Source: Stemphylium vesicarium (lineage: Eukaryota > Ascomycota > Dothideomycetes > Pleosporales > Pleosporaceae). From it: a stretch of 64,000 bases of DNA. Made by a program: the position numbers and the translations under genes. The stretch is from positions 1-64,000 of the forward strand of contig QXCR01000024.1 of the NCBI GenBank assembly GCA_004380135.1, read 5' to 3'. Of the stretch, positions 9,971-21,595 are shown one piece after another (the stretch's first letter is position 1; each line of letters opens with the position of its first letter). Under the pieces are notes generated by a model. It saw nothing but the letters and a program-made list of their open reading frames with translations, was not told the origin of the DNA and ran no database searches.

Positions 9971-11101
9971 ATGGCGACCGACCCAACCAAGTACAAACTC
10001 AACCACTCCATGTGAGTACCCGCATGGCAGTTCCTGTCGCTGCCCTTGATCATTGGCCAATGACTGATCATTTCAAGGATCCGTATCAAGGATCCAAAAC
10101 GCTCAGTCCAGTTCTACGAGTTCCTGGGCATGAAACAGATCAACCAGATCAAGAACCCCGATGCTAAGTTCGACCTCTACTTCCTCGCATACGACAGCCC
10201 CAAGGCAGTCTCACACGGCAATCACTGGACCGACCGCGAAGGCATCGTCGAGCTGACGCACAACTACGGCACCGAAGACGACCCCAACTATAAGATCAGC
10301 AATGGCAACACCGAACCGCACAAGGGCTTCGGTCACCTCTGCATTTCGGTCGACAACATCCAAGCAGCTTGCCAAAGGCTAGAAGACGCTGGATACAAGT
10401 TCCAAAAGAAGCTCACAGACGGTCGGATGCGCCACATTGCGTTCGTACTCGACCCTGATGGCTACTGGGTTGAAGTGATCGGCCAAAAGCCGCTGGAAGA
10501 AACCGAGACTGTCAAGGACACGGATGTCGGCACGTATCGCATGGTATTTAGCTTCAAACCGATGTAGTTGTGTTGCGCTGACAAAGGCAGAACCACACAA
10601 TGATCCGCGTCAAGGACAAGGACGCTTCTCTCAAGTTTTATCAAGACGTCATGGGCATGAAGCTCAAGCGCACATCAGAAAGTACCAATGCTGGCTTCAA
10701 CCTTTACTTCCTCGGATATGGCCCTGATGCGCCAGAGGCCACGGCCAACGGCGTAAACCCGGTTTCAGACAACGAAGGCCTGCTTGAGTTGACATGGAAC
10801 TACGGAACAGAGAACGATGCCAACTTCAAGTACCACAACGGGAATGATGAGCCACAAGGATTCGGTCATGTCTGCGTCGCTGTAGATGACTTGGATGCTG
10901 CGTGTTCGCGATTCGAGGAGAAGAAGGTCAGCTGGAAGAAGAGGCTTACCGACGGCCGCATGAAGAACATTGCCTTTGTGCTAGGTATGTTGCCATCATG
11001 CCGCTACGCAAACGTGCCAACTGACATACCTTGCAGATCCCGATGGTTACTGGATCGAAGTTGTGCAAAACGAGAAGCTCAAGACACGTAGTAATTGGTA
11101 A
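9971..11101 (+). CDS. GLO1: Lactoylglutathione lyase (glyoxalase I), two-domain fungal form
   Basis: Four exons (9971-10011, 10078-10543, 10591-10984, 11037-11101) with introns of 66, 47 and 52 bp, all GT-AG and phase-consistent, give 321 residues, close to the 326 of yeast Glo1. It converts the methylglyoxal-glutathione hemithioacetal to S-lactoylglutathione, the first step of methylglyoxal detoxification. The protein is an internal duplication of the glyoxalase domain. Each half keeps the metal-ligand pattern: NHSMIRIKD/NHTMIRVKD (His), GIVELTHNYGT/GLLELTWNYGT (Glu), GFGHLC/GFGHVC (His), and YWVEV/YWIEV (Glu). So both active sites look intact. Single-exon reading frames would miss the first 13 codons and the last 20. 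Confidence 0.93.
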
Positions 11102-11736
11102 ACCGGCACCGGCGATTACCCCCGCACGATGTACAGATCCCACGCAGCACGGACTCAGCCTCCAATAGTTGTGGACCTACGTCGAATCCGGCTACTCGCG
11201 CCGCGCAAGATATGCACAACATAGCACCATGTCGGACATATTTTCGCCGTCTTACACGTCAAGTCTGAATTTGAAGCTCGTACTCACTGTCTTCGCCGTT
11301 TGCATTTGCGCTCAGTCTTTACACCGACTAACAGCCGTGTTTCTCCAACACCTACATCTTGTTATTGTTGCCCGCGTGCTTTCATCATGCAGTGTGGCGT
11401 ACCCCGTGGGGTAAAAGTGCGGGGTATTCAGAGCCAGTAATTAGCCCACCATAGACGCACAGTCTGACGCACATCGCTGCAGGAGCCCGATAGCGGCCCA
11501 TATTTACCGTCTCACATACAAAATCAAAAATGGCTGATCTTTCAGGGTATATAGGTGCATGTGTCAATTGACATGCTGGTCTTCATCAACCTCACTTAAG
11601 CCTAACAATTCAAGACAAGTACAAAAGTGCACACGTCGTTTTGTACCGTCTCTTTACAGTGACCCCATAGACATTATCATCAAAGTACCTCTACCTCTAC
11701 GCACCCACAGCACAAATCGCCCAGTCCCCGGTCAAC
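11102..11736. other. Intergenic region upstream of phosphoglycerate dehydrogenase
   Basis: No supported gene. It holds the 3' region of GLO1 and the promoter of the next gene. Confidence 0.5.
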
Positions 11737-13607
11737 ATGGCTATCCTTATGCATACAACAAAACGAAAGGTTCTGATACCGGAGAAGGTCTCGCCCGACG
11801 GCTTAGCGTTGCTGAAAGACCAATTCGATGTGCATGAAAAGAAAGGGCTCAGCGCCGAAGAGCTAAAGGAGATCATCGGCGAATACGATGCGCTCATTGT
11901 ACGCTCAGAAACCAAAGTGACGGCGGACCTGCTCAGTGCTGCCAAGAAGATGAAGGTTGTCGCGCGTGCAGGCGTCGGTGTTGATAACGTCGATGTCCAA
12001 AGCGCCACTTCACATGGTATCATCGTGGTGAACTCGCCTTCCGGAAACATCAATGCCGCCGCAGAACATACCATCGCGTGTGAGTAGTTCTACCCAGATG
12101 ACTCTGTGTGCTGACTGACACGGACAGTAATGATGGCTGTCGCTCGGAATATCGGCGACGCCTCACAAAGCATTAAGGCGGGCAAGTGGGAGCGAAGTCG
12201 GCTTGTGGGAGTAGAGACAAAAGGCAAAACGCTTGCCATTGTCGGATTAGGCAAAGGTAGTACATCCTGAAGATAGTTTCGGATACCGCTTACACTGTCG
12301 CAGTCGGTCTTACAGTCGCTCGCATTGCCAACGGCCTAGGCATGCGACTCGTCGCATACGACCCTTACGCCAGCCCGAACTTGGCAGCAGCAGCTTCAGT
12401 GACACTGAAACCAAGCCTTGCTGAGATCCTCAAAGAAGCGGACTTTCTAACGCTTCATACGCCTCTGATTGCGTCAACGAAAGGAATGATCGGCAAGGCA
12501 GAACTAGAAAGCATGAAGCCCAGTGCACGGATTCTTAATGTCGCAAGAGGTGGTATGATCGACGAGGACGCGCTCATCGAAGCTCTGGATGCCGGCACAA
12601 TTGGCGGAGCTGGTATCGATGTCTTCACCTCTGAGCCTCCTGAGCAAGACTCATCAGCGACTCGACTGATAGCGCATCCAAAGGTCGTCGCGACACCCCA
12701 TTTGGGTGCATCGACCAAGGAAGCGCAAGAGAACGTTTCCATCGACGTATGCGAACAAGTGGTCTCCATCCTCTCAGGCGAGCTTCCTCGCTCAGCCGTA
12801 AATGCGCCGATTGTTCTGCCAGATGAATACCGCACGTTACAACCTTTCATCAGCCTGGTGGAGAAGATGGGAAGTCTGTACACGCAACATTACTCAAGCG
12901 TGAAGAAGGACTCCTTCCGCACAACCTTCGACCTGATCTACGAAGGAAAGCTCGCCACCATCAACACCACGAAGCCGTTGTTCGCTGCACTCGTCAAAGG
13001 TTTATTGACGCCAATTACCTCAAGCGACGGTCTCAACATCAACATCGTCAACGCTGAGCTTCTCGCAAAAGAACGCGGCATCCTCATCAACGAGCAACGT
13101 TCCCGCGAGAATGTCGAAGATAAGCCTTACTCTTCATTCATCACCCTTCGCGCACGCGCCTCACGCTCCGTGTCCCAGCAGCCTCGCTCCAGGAACGTAT
13201 CACCGTCGGCTGCACGCTCTCTCCAACAGACGCAAGACGACGACCAAATCATCCAAGGATTCGTCTCCGGCAACAAACCTTTCATCTCACGTCTCGACAA
13301 GTTCAAGGGCGAGTTCGTACCCCGTGGTACCTTGCTCATCTGCCGCAACTTCGACTCGGTCGGCAAGATTGGATATGTCGGCAACCTATTGGGCAAGGCT
13401 GGTGTCAACATCAAGTTCATGAACGTTGCGCCTTTGGATGAAGAGGTAGAGGAGCGCCAGAATGGACAGAATGGCGATGCTGAGAACAGAATGGGAAGTC
13501 ATGAGGCGCTGATGATTCTGGGTGTTGATAAGCCGGTCGGGGAGGATGTGCTTAAGCGGTTGATTGGGGAGGAGGGCGTGTTGGAAGCCAGTGTTGTGAA
13601 CTTTTAG
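11737..13607 (+). CDS. D-3-phosphoglycerate dehydrogenase
   Basis: Three exons (11737-12079, 12128-12256, 12304-13607; introns 48 and 47 bp) encode 591 residues. It catalyses NAD-dependent oxidation of 3-phosphoglycerate, the first step of serine synthesis. Visible elements are the N-terminal substrate domain (IVRSETKVTADLL), the Rossmann motif GLGKVG (about 154-159), the catalytic Arg in NVARGG (about 239) and His in TPHLGAST (about 290), an intervening ASB-like domain, and a C-terminal ACT-like region ending LEASVVNF. The length fits the long form rather than the shorter yeast Ser3/Ser33. A Ser/Arg/Gln-rich stretch at about 439-472 breaks the ASB/ACT region and looks like a disordered insertion. 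ATG 11737 is used; a second ATG lies four codons later. Confidence 0.93.
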
Positions 13608-13889
13608 ATGTGTGCTGTTGGATGGAACGACGGGGCTTTCTTGAAGCTTGGGGTTGCTTTTGTCGGTTTTGATCTTGAGTGCGAAGCTCAACCTTCGTGG
13701 CTTTGGGGGACTAATATCATGTGTTGTGAATCACGTAACGTCACAATCACAACTCGCATGATGGAAAGCGTGACACTTCCAAGGATTTAAAGCGTCTTAT
13801 GAATACGCGCGATGTAAAACGCGCTGCGGTTTCGATGATGCGTTACATCGTCTTACATTTGTCGGCCACGTCGCGCGAAATCCCCCTAC

Positions 13890-15795
13890 TCAGAGTTTGC
13901 ATCGCCCAAACATTGAACATCTAGAGACTTCAAGAAGTGCCTTGGTAATGGTGTCGATTCTACCGTTGAAAGCTCCGCCGGGTACTTTCGTGATCCAACA
14001 TCCACCAGCAACGTGCGGCAAGTAGACAGTCTCTCCAAACACGGTTGCATCTCTGAACAGCCGAGACTTGTTAGTGGGATCATATCCAGGCCGGCCTAGA
14101 TATCCACGATTAAGGTCCAGACGATCAAGGGTATACGACTGCACCTGCTTGGCAGTAGGCTGGCCAGTAGCAAGATCGAAGAGAGTCCGTGCTTCCTCAG
14201 GCGACTCGGGGGGTCTCTTGAGCAACACATATCGGGGATCCTGGCTGAAGAGCATGAACTCCATGTCGGGCCACACTGGATCGGAAGGGTCTCTCAGCTG
14301 TGCGCCCATGTAGACATGGCCCATAAAAAGAAGTGAACAAGAGGTTGCTTCATGTGACAGGCCAGCCGCGTGCCAGTGGACGAGGAAGTGGTACTTCAAC
14401 ATGCCGTTGTGCAAAGGATGGTGCTTGTATAGGTAGAAAGATTCTGTCGTCATCATCCTGAAGACGGGATGTTCATTCAAAATGCGGTCGGTTGGTCATC
14501 TCACCCAGGATGTCTTGCGAATCGAAACGAAGCTGGACGCCATATGTAAGCCACATTGGGATCGTGTGCTCGGTAAACATGTCTAATAGACCTTTAGAGA
14601 CCATGTCTAGGAGTGGCGGGCGGTTAGGTGCTTTTGCGACGATCCGCATGATCTAGGCGAGTTCGATTGCCCTTAATGTCAGACTGTGGATGTTGGCATT
14701 GCCGGAGTCCTTCGGCATCACTTGCGGAATCGAGTTCTGTTTTGTCATGTGCTTGTGGAGGTAGAACTTCAAGCCAGCGATGACGGGCCAGAAGTCAAAG
14801 TGCGCTTCACTCTGGGCATCGGCTGTAACCCCAAGCCTGATGGAAGGCTTCGCGATTTCCGCGAGAGACCACTTGTGCATATCTTCGTGGTTGTTATAGA
14901 AGAGAACGGCGGGGAGCCTCCAGACCGGAAACTCCGTCACTGGATATTTCTTCGGTCGTTACGAGAAGATCGAACTTCGCCTCGGCATTTCGAGCAAGTT
15001 TGATAGCAGTATCCGTAGTCATGGCTGCCACACTCAATCGACTTTACCACTCTTGCATTTCTGCCAGTTCTCACGTACCACGTCCCTCATACCTTGTTGC
15101 TCCTGTAGCATGAGCGCAACAGCAACCCAAAAGTCGTCCTCTTTGTCTTCCACGACTTCTTCGAAAGTGACGATAGAAACTTCAGGGAGCGTATTTTCGG
15201 AGATGTCTTCTTCGTCGGCTAGTGCTGCAAGCTCGTCGACGGTCAATCCCGCAAAGCGATTGCGTGACGATACGTCCGGTACAGTAGTAGTAGAAGCGTT
15301 GTTTCATGCAGCTTCTGGCCCACCCGTTCCGAGAAATGGCTTGAGGGATGCGAAGGTGTCTTCGAGAACCTTGATGAAGTATTCATGCCGCAGGTCACTG
15401 TTCTTATCTCCGTTGACTTTTGCCTTGTACAACTGCGAGACCTTCTGGCGTGTCTGAATGGCGCGACTGAAGTGCCTGCATAAAGCCACAGGAACCATGA
15501 TCTCAGATTCTGCTTCTTGTCCGGCTTTGGCTATTGCTTCTGCCATGGGTACAAAGTCTGAAATTCCCATCTGATACATGGTGCCACCACTTCCATCTTT
15601 CGCTTTCTGGTTGCCTCTCCTACCAGCACCCTTTTTCGACTTGGATTTCGACTTGGGCTGTTTTTGTTCTTCCATTTTGACGTCGAAGCCAATGGATGCG
15701 CCGGTTTCGGCAATCCATCCTGCAATGTATTCGGTGGCCTTCTTGTACAAGCTGTACTTGGCAAGAAAGGTCTATGGCTCGTCGAGAGCTGACAT
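13890..15795 (-). pseudogene. DUF6604-type gene, broken by stops and frameshifts
   Basis: Read from ATG 15795, the frame shows the start typical of DUF6604 proteins (TFLAKYSLYKKATEYIAGW), then a Lys-rich linker and a conserved central part including FPVWRLPAVLFYNN. Breaks: TAG at 15774-15772 (codon 8), TGA at 15306-15304, two compensating frameshifts between about 15036 and 14950, TAG at 14655-14653, and a further frameshift near 14481. Sequence on both sides of each break reads as protein of the same gene. No intron with GT-AG borders removes the breaks. DUF6604 proteins are lineage-expanded in Pezizomycotina and of unknown function. I infer a dead gene. It is divergent from the FMP52-like gene. 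Confidence 0.75.
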
Positions 15796-16098
15796 GATGT
15801 GACCCGATGCGAGGCAAAGGGGGGGAAGGGTGTTTAATTCTCGATCTTCTCGTGTCGTGGTTGGTGGGGTGCGAAAGATGGCCGTTCCTGGCGTGGCGGA
15901 CTCTCGTACCGTTGAGCAAGCGGGAAGAGGAGCCTGCCGGGCCCGCTAAGCCTATTTCACCTCGCTATGCCTCAGCATAACGTCATGCCGCTTAGGCCCG
16001 AAGGAAATGTTGTTCGGCCACGATAAGCAAAACCTTACGATCGATTGCGCATTACCACAATCAATCTTGAACGAAAGCCACGCTTCAGACTCACAATT

Positions 16099-16866
16099 AT
16101 GACAACAGTGGTACTCGCCGGCAGCACCGGCCTGGTCGTACGTCCACCCTCTACCCTCTACCCCCTCACCACAACCACATCAACATAACTAACCCATTCC
16201 TCTACCCAGGGCTCGAACATCCTCTCAACCCTCCTCGCACACCCCTCCTTCTCCGCCATCCACGCCTACACCCGGCGCTCCCTTCCCAACCCCGCGGGCT
16301 CCACAAAGCTGCAACCGATAACCAATACCGACTCCTCACAATGGCCCTCTCAATTCCCATCCTCTGCCTCGCCTCCCCCACAAGCCATGTTTAGCGCACT
16401 AGGCACAACGCGCGCGCAAGTTGGCAGTGTAGAAGCGCAACGTGCAATCGACCACGACCTCAACCTCTCCCTCGCGCAAGCCGCAAAAGCCGCGGGCGCA
16501 GACGTCTACGTGCTCGTCTCCACCAACGGCGCGGACGCCAACAGCTACTTTGCGTATCCGAAGATGAAGGGTGAGTTGGAAGATGAGGTCAAGAAGTTGG
16601 GCTTCAAGCACACGGTTATTCTGCGCCCCGGTCTGATTGTGGGGGAGAGGCAGGAGAGTAGGCCTGCCGAGGCGGCGCTGAGGGGGCTTGCAAAGGGGTT
16701 GAAGGGGCTGGTGGGCAGTGGCAAGTTGACGGATTGGTGGGCGCAGGATGCGGGCGTTATTGCGAGGGCGGCTGTACAGGCCGGGGTGAGGTGTTTGGAG
16801 GGGAAGAGGGAGGGCGGCGTTTGGATGGTGGGGATGGGGGAGATTGTGGAGTTGGGGAGGGAGTAG
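16099..16866 (+). CDS. FMP52: FMP52-like NAD(P)-binding protein, mitochondrial
   Basis: Two exons (16099-16137 and 16210-16866, intron 72 bp with GTACGT...CCCAG) give 231 residues, the same length as yeast Fmp52. The junction completes the Rossmann fingerprint LAGSTGLVGSN (6-16). Further matches to the atypical short-chain dehydrogenase (HTATIP2-like) group are the central LVSTNGADANSYFAYPKMKG, with the Tyr and Lys of a YxxxK catalytic pair, and ILRPGLIVGER. Fmp52 is found in yeast mitochondria and its substrate is unknown. The model depends on the small first exon, which supplies the glycine loop. Confidence 0.87.
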
Positions 16867-17949
16867 GCGTTGGTGATGGTGATGGGAAGGGGAGTATGTA
16901 GATCGTTAGTATTATACCCGATATTTGCTTTTCTTTTAATCAGTCGCATGCTGCTGGTAATGGTGAGGTTATCATTACCCTGGAATCTGGAAGCAATGCA
17001 AAGTGCACATCGAGTCGAGGTAGACCGTCAAGTGTCGTCCCATCAAGACACCCAATCCAGCATCTTAGACAGCTTGAATACAAGAATCTCACTCCGTCAC
17101 AGCATCGCCCAGCTTGACTTTTTCCGTGGGCAGCCATTTAAACAGCGCAGCGCATTTCAAACCCAAGCGAAAATCACAACCCTCGCCTCGCAAACAATCC
17201 GGCCTCTCTCTCTCTTTCTCTCTGTACAACAACATTGTCACACCATCGTCGTGTCACCCCATCCCCCCGTAAGCAACCTGCGCGTTCGCCGTCTGAGTCA
17301 TGTCCCCCGTGCCGCGGCGACAGCCGCGTGGAATCCCGCGCGCGCAGGGCTAGACCCCAAGCGAGCAAATGTCACACCACTCTCTCGCGATCACGGACAC
17401 ACGCGGCTGTTCAGCGCAGTAAGACTAGAACTGGCAGTGTTGGGATGGGGAAATTCGCGCCGGGAAGGAGCGACTGTTTTCGATGGGTTAGTTGATGAGT
17501 TGCCTATTTTGGTGGGTTTGCTTTGTGTGGTGGCGTGTTTGGGGTGGGTAGGGTAGGGGTATGGTAGGGCTGAGGCTTAGGAAGGGCATCTCACGCGATG
17601 TTTGGTTTGGTGGTGCGATACTTGTGCCTGTTCGTCATAACAGATGTTTTCGGATTGAATAGGTCATGTTGAGTTGAATATATAGATGGGTGTTGTTTCT
17701 GGTAGTAAGGGACGCCATCATCAACATCAATCAGCATCTGCATCTGCATCTACATCACACAACGACGACTACCATTCAGCTTCGCCTCTACACAACAACC
17801 AAACAATTCGATCAAAATAATAGTCTTATCTCCTCGAGACTCAATACATCACCAGACCGCTAATCGAAACAATAATTTCTCATCCATCTACAAATCCATA
17901 CCACGCCGCGCACACTACATCACTCAACCAAACAACCCACAAAGAAAAC
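16867..17949. other. Intergenic region with a CT-rich tract
   Basis: No supported gene. A pyrimidine tract (CT repeats, about 17205-17224) lies within it. Open frames here lack any family resemblance. Confidence 0.5.
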
Positions 17950-18240
17950 ATGCCTTCAGCAACACAAGCACGCACCCTCTGGCGCAGCGTAGCCCGCGGA
18001 ATGGTCGAACCTCACCCCTTCGCCCGCAACCCCATCACCATGTCTCCACATGCATGGCGCGCCGGCGATTACAGTCGGAAGTTGGGCAAGACGAGTGCTG
18101 TGTAAGTTTCCCCCTTATCCTATCCTCCTTCCTCCACCTACTTGAACGCTTGCTAATGATGACGCAGTTACTTCCCGTTCTACGCTGTGATTCTCGGGTG
18201 GCCGGTTGCGGCTTCGTGGTGGTTTAATGGGAATATGTGA
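17950..18240 (+). CDS. Small single-span protein, probably mitochondrial inner membrane
   Basis: Two exons (17950-18101 and 18168-18240, intron 66 bp with a CTAAT branch) give 74 residues. The first 20 are basic and hydroxylated (MPSATQARTLWRSVARGM), resembling a mitochondrial presequence. The motif HAWRAGDYSRKLGKTSAVYF precedes one hydrophobic span (AVILGWPVAASWWF) at the C-terminus. Size and layout resemble a supernumerary respiratory-chain or ATP-synthase subunit, but I do not recognise which. It is convergent with the MOSC gene. Confidence 0.75.
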
Positions 18241-18529
18241 CTAGCTTCCGAGGAGAAGGGTGAAGTGAAGGATGGGAAGGGATTGAAGCAAGTGGAGGCG
18301 AAGCAGAAGGAGAAGAAGAAGGGGATGGATAGTAGAGAGGTGGAGGCTTTGATTTTGAATATGCGATGGGATGACTGAGAGGAGTTTCATTGCATGGGAT
18401 CTGGCGTCCATGGCGTTTGACTGCATCACTCGCAGTTATATATCTGCACTACATTTTATCAAGCTCATCATCTTTCCCTTCCTCCGAACAACCATCTACA
18501 AGCTGAAGACCTCTTGACGAGACTTGCGA

Positions 18530-20212
18530 CTACAAATCTAGAACAATGTTCCCTACGCCCCGACTCACGCAGCTCAACATACTGCCCTCCTTCTCATCAT
18601 CCTGGAGTCCGGTGCCGCGGTGCTCGATGCGGCCAGTACATACGTCTACCTTGCAAGTGCCGCAGTTACCCACCTCACACGAACTGTCAATGTCCATTCC
18701 CACAGCCTTCAGCGCATCGAGTAGAGACTGTTTAGGTCCAACTTCCACCGTCTTCTTGCTTTGCTCGAGCTCGGCGGTAAAGGGATCCCCAGAGGTAGCG
18801 ACGGTGAACGCTTCGATTTGGACGGAGGACTCAGGAACGCCGTAGGACTTTGCTGTATCGACGACGGCGTCTATAAGCTTGGTGGGCCCGCAGGTGTAAA
18901 TATGTGTCTGGTTATCGGCCTTGGCGAGGATGTTGGACAAATCTAGACGCTGACCTTTGGACTTATTGTAGATTGTTGCGTTAGAGCCGAGCGCAGCGAT
19001 TTGAGCAGCAAAGGGAACTTCCTCGGAAACAGCGTAATGGAGATGAAATTTTTGCTTGGTGTCCTGGAGATACTTGAATGCTGCGAGGAAGGCAGTGATA
19101 CCGATACCGCCGGCAATAATGATGTGGCGATCTGCTTTTTTGGCGAGAGGGAAACTGGCTGTGATGCGCCCTACGGTCAGGATGTCACCGACATTTGTCT
19201 GCTCGTGTAGAAACTTTGACCCACCGCGACTGGCAGGGTCGAGCGCGATGCCCAACTCGAAACGCTTCGCTGTTCCGCCTACGACAGAGTAGGCGCGCAC
19301 CAACTTTCCGCCTAGCTTGAGCCGCACATGACTACCAGACTCGACGGGTGGTGTATCAGCGATGTCATCGAGAGCCTCAAAGGCGAATGCCGTGACTGTC
19401 TTGGTCTCTCTTCGCTTCTCCACCAGCCGGTATTCATTCCAGGTATCCATCTTGTCGTCCTCACCGCCGAACAATCTACCATTTTGGTCTTCGGCCACGC
19501 CCTTGTCGAGCCTGGCTTGGAACTTGCCCTTGACATCCCAGCCAAGCTGGGGTAGCTGTACAATTTCTTTCATCATCTCGACGTTGTTGGTCTCGATGAA
19601 AAGGTAGTACATTACCCGGGCTACGGTCCACTCTGGATGCGGCCGTTCCAGTAGGGAGATCATGTCACATGCAGTAATGGTCCCAGTCTTAATGATGCGA
19701 TACATCCAGCCAGTACGTAGCAGAGTCTGAGTGCGCTTGGCCATGTCCTTGACCTCGAAGCGGTGGTTGAGCTTGTAACAGGGCCCGCGTGGTTCGCTGA
19801 CCTCGACGATGATGTCGCCGATAGCGAGCCGGTCTCCAATGCAGAGATTCTTCTCACTGACTTCTGTATTGAACAGATTCTCCCCAAAGGCGCCAGGCTT
19901 AAAGTGATGATCTGAGGCTGGCAGTTCCTTCTTCCACTCGTCGTAGTGCGATGTGCAGTAGTGGAGTAGAGCTTTGTCAGGGCCCCCATGCATGTGAAAA
20001 GCATGTTCGTCGGTTGTAATGCCCAGCTCGGAAATTTCGATCGGGCCGGTCAAAGGACCTTTGTAGATGGCGGACTCGATTTTGCCATTCCGGAGTGCCT
20101 TTTTAATCTTGCCGGCGCGTAGCTGGACAAGTGGGAAGGGGGCGAATAAAGGAGGGTTCTTCAAGCTATCAGGGGCTGGGGACGGAAGGGGGATCCAGGA
20201 CAACAACGCCAT
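18530..20212 (-). CDS. MOSC domain / ferredoxin-reductase / 2Fe-2S fusion oxidoreductase
   Basis: One 560-codon exon from ATG 20212. Residues about 30-190 form a YiiM-type MOSC domain, which binds the molybdenum cofactor; the expected Cys is present in EPRGPCYKLNH (Cys145). Residues about 265-465 are an FAD/NAD-binding ferredoxin reductase with RAYSVVGG and a nucleotide-binding loop IIAGGIGITAFLAAF, then YTCGPTKLI. The C-terminus is a plant-type 2Fe-2S ferredoxin with CX4CX2CX27C (Cys 512, 517, 520, 548). Thus Moco site, flavin and iron-sulfur cluster sit in one chain, as a self-contained electron-transfer enzyme. Bacterial YiiM proteins with separate reductases reduce N-hydroxylated compounds; the substrate here is unknown. 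Confidence 0.9.
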   Translation of the reverse strand: MALLSWIPLPSPAPDSLKNPPLFAPFPLVQLRAGKIKKALRNGKIESAIYKGPLTGPIEISELGITTDEHAFHMHGGPDKALLHYCTSHYDEWKKELPASDHHFKPGAFGENLFNTEVSEKNLCIGDRLAIGDIIVEVSEPRGPCYKLNHRFEVKDMAKRTQTLLRTGWMYRIIKTGTITACDMISLLERPHPEWTVARVMYYLFIETNNVEMMKEIVQLPQLGWDVKGKFQARLDKGVAEDQNGRLFGGEDDKMDTWNEYRLVEKRRETKTVTAFAFEALDDIADTPPVESGSHVRLKLGGKLVRAYSVVGGTAKRFELGIALDPASRGGSKFLHEQTNVGDILTVGRITASFPLAKKADRHIIIAGGIGITAFLAAFKYLQDTKQKFHLHYAVSEEVPFAAQIAALGSNATIYNKSKGQRLDLSNILAKADNQTHIYTCGPTKLIDAVVDTAKSYGVPESSVQIEAFTVATSGDPFTAELEQSKKTVEVGPKQSLLDALKAVGMDIDSSCEVGNCGTCKVDVCTGRIEHRGTGLQDDEKEGSMLSCVSRGVGNIVLDL

Positions 20213-21196
20213 GTTTGGTCAACGAGAAGTAGGTGGTTTGGTGGAATTTGTAGTTGAAGATCTGGTAGTCGAGTCGAGAGATTAATTAGTTAGGGCCTTA
20301 CTAGGACTCGAGTGCTTTGTTATACGAGATAGCTGTAACCGTGCTCGGTAAGCCAGTGAATGAAACTCAGTCGACAATGGAAGCTCTTGCAGCGGGATTC
20401 GTTGCGGAATCACCACCTGAAGGCTTGTCGCAAAGGGTCCATGCCTTTCTTCTAGACTAAACCCTTGGCCATCCTCTCAATACTACCCCATACTAGGAAG
20501 GAGGAAGGAAAGAACATTGCTGTTTCCAGTACAATCCAATCCAAAACATAGGTTAGTCAGACCATGGTGTGCCTAACGCCTAGTACAACATTGCAAAAGT
20601 TAGTCAAGCATGTCGTTACCCCGTCGCTCCACTCTCACGCTGGCTTGTACTGGATGAGATCTGAGATATTTGCTATGGCGCGCCCAATAGACAATGCACA
20701 ACGTTGCCTAAGCCCTAATAAAAGCTTGAGTGCGATAAGACGCTAGGCGCCGTGAGAAGAGAGGTAGTGGATATCGGAGATGAGCGTCGCTCCCCGCCTC
20801 CTGTCATGCGCTTCAGTATTGCATTGGCGGCAAAGATACCTAGAGAAGGGTTGGCTCTCCTCAAAGCTGGTGCATAGTTGCGATAGGCTCGGAAGGTGGG
20901 CCCATTGATGCCTGCGTGAAGTTGTTGAAGAAGGCACCCTTCGTCACGTGGCCTCAGGCACTTTCAACGCTCGGTCGCACTTCGGCACGTTGACGTCAGG
21001 CGATCGTCGTGAGAAGAGGAAGCTTCCTACGCATCTACTCGTCACTGCACACCAAACTCACTCCCAGCTGCAATTTCCTTGAATCTCACGTACAATCCTC
21101 TTCGCATCTCAATTGATACCCCGAAAATCGTCAAAGACATTTCTTGCACTGCGCTCATCAAAACAACCCACTCCAAACCACAACCCCATCTTCACC
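20213..21196. other. Divergent intergenic region
   Basis: Lies between the MOSC fusion gene and the 132-residue mitochondrial-type protein. No supported gene or repeat seen. Confidence 0.45.
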
Positions 21197-21595
21197 ATGT
21201 TCCGCATCCAACCCACACGCGCTGTCCAGCGCGCAGCCATTGCTCGCGCCCAAGTTATCCGCCCTCGCTCTGTCTCTACAACACCGGCACGATTCGCACA
21301 AAAGGATGCACAAGACAAAGACTCGCTCAAGCCCCGATCGACCGAATACGCCAAGTCTGGCTCAGATGATGGCGCAGCACACTCGGAAGCCGCTTTCGAT
21401 CCCTCAAAGACAAGCCCAGAGGAGGAGGAGGCGACTGCCGAGAGAGAAGCTGGTGGCCCACAAAACAGTATGAATGTAAGCCCTGGCAACAAGGACGTCA
21501 GCAACCCCAACAGTCCTGGCGTTGGTGGACACGGAGGTGCACCGAGTAAGAAGAGCAGCGGTGGGGGCAGTGCGCCAAAGAATAGCTCTGGATAG
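21197..21595 (+). CDS. Small mitochondrial-type protein, function unknown
   Basis: 132 codons from ATG 21197, no intron needed. The N-terminus is a classic amphipathic basic presequence (MFRIQPTRAVQRAAIARAQ, then RPRSVSTTPARF). The rest is hydrophilic and probably disordered: an acidic middle (SPEEEEATAEREAG), an NVSPGNKDVSNPN motif, and a Gly/Ser/Lys-rich tail. I recognise the general pattern of a conserved unnamed fungal family but no function. The next gene downstream is another small protein with a mitochondrial-type leader. Confidence 0.75.
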   Translation: MFRIQPTRAVQRAAIARAQVIRPRSVSTTPARFAQKDAQDKDSLKPRSTEYAKSGSDDGAAHSEAAFDPSKTSPEEEEATAEREAGGPQNSMNVSPGNKDVSNPNSPGVGGHGGAPSKKSSGGGSAPKNSSG

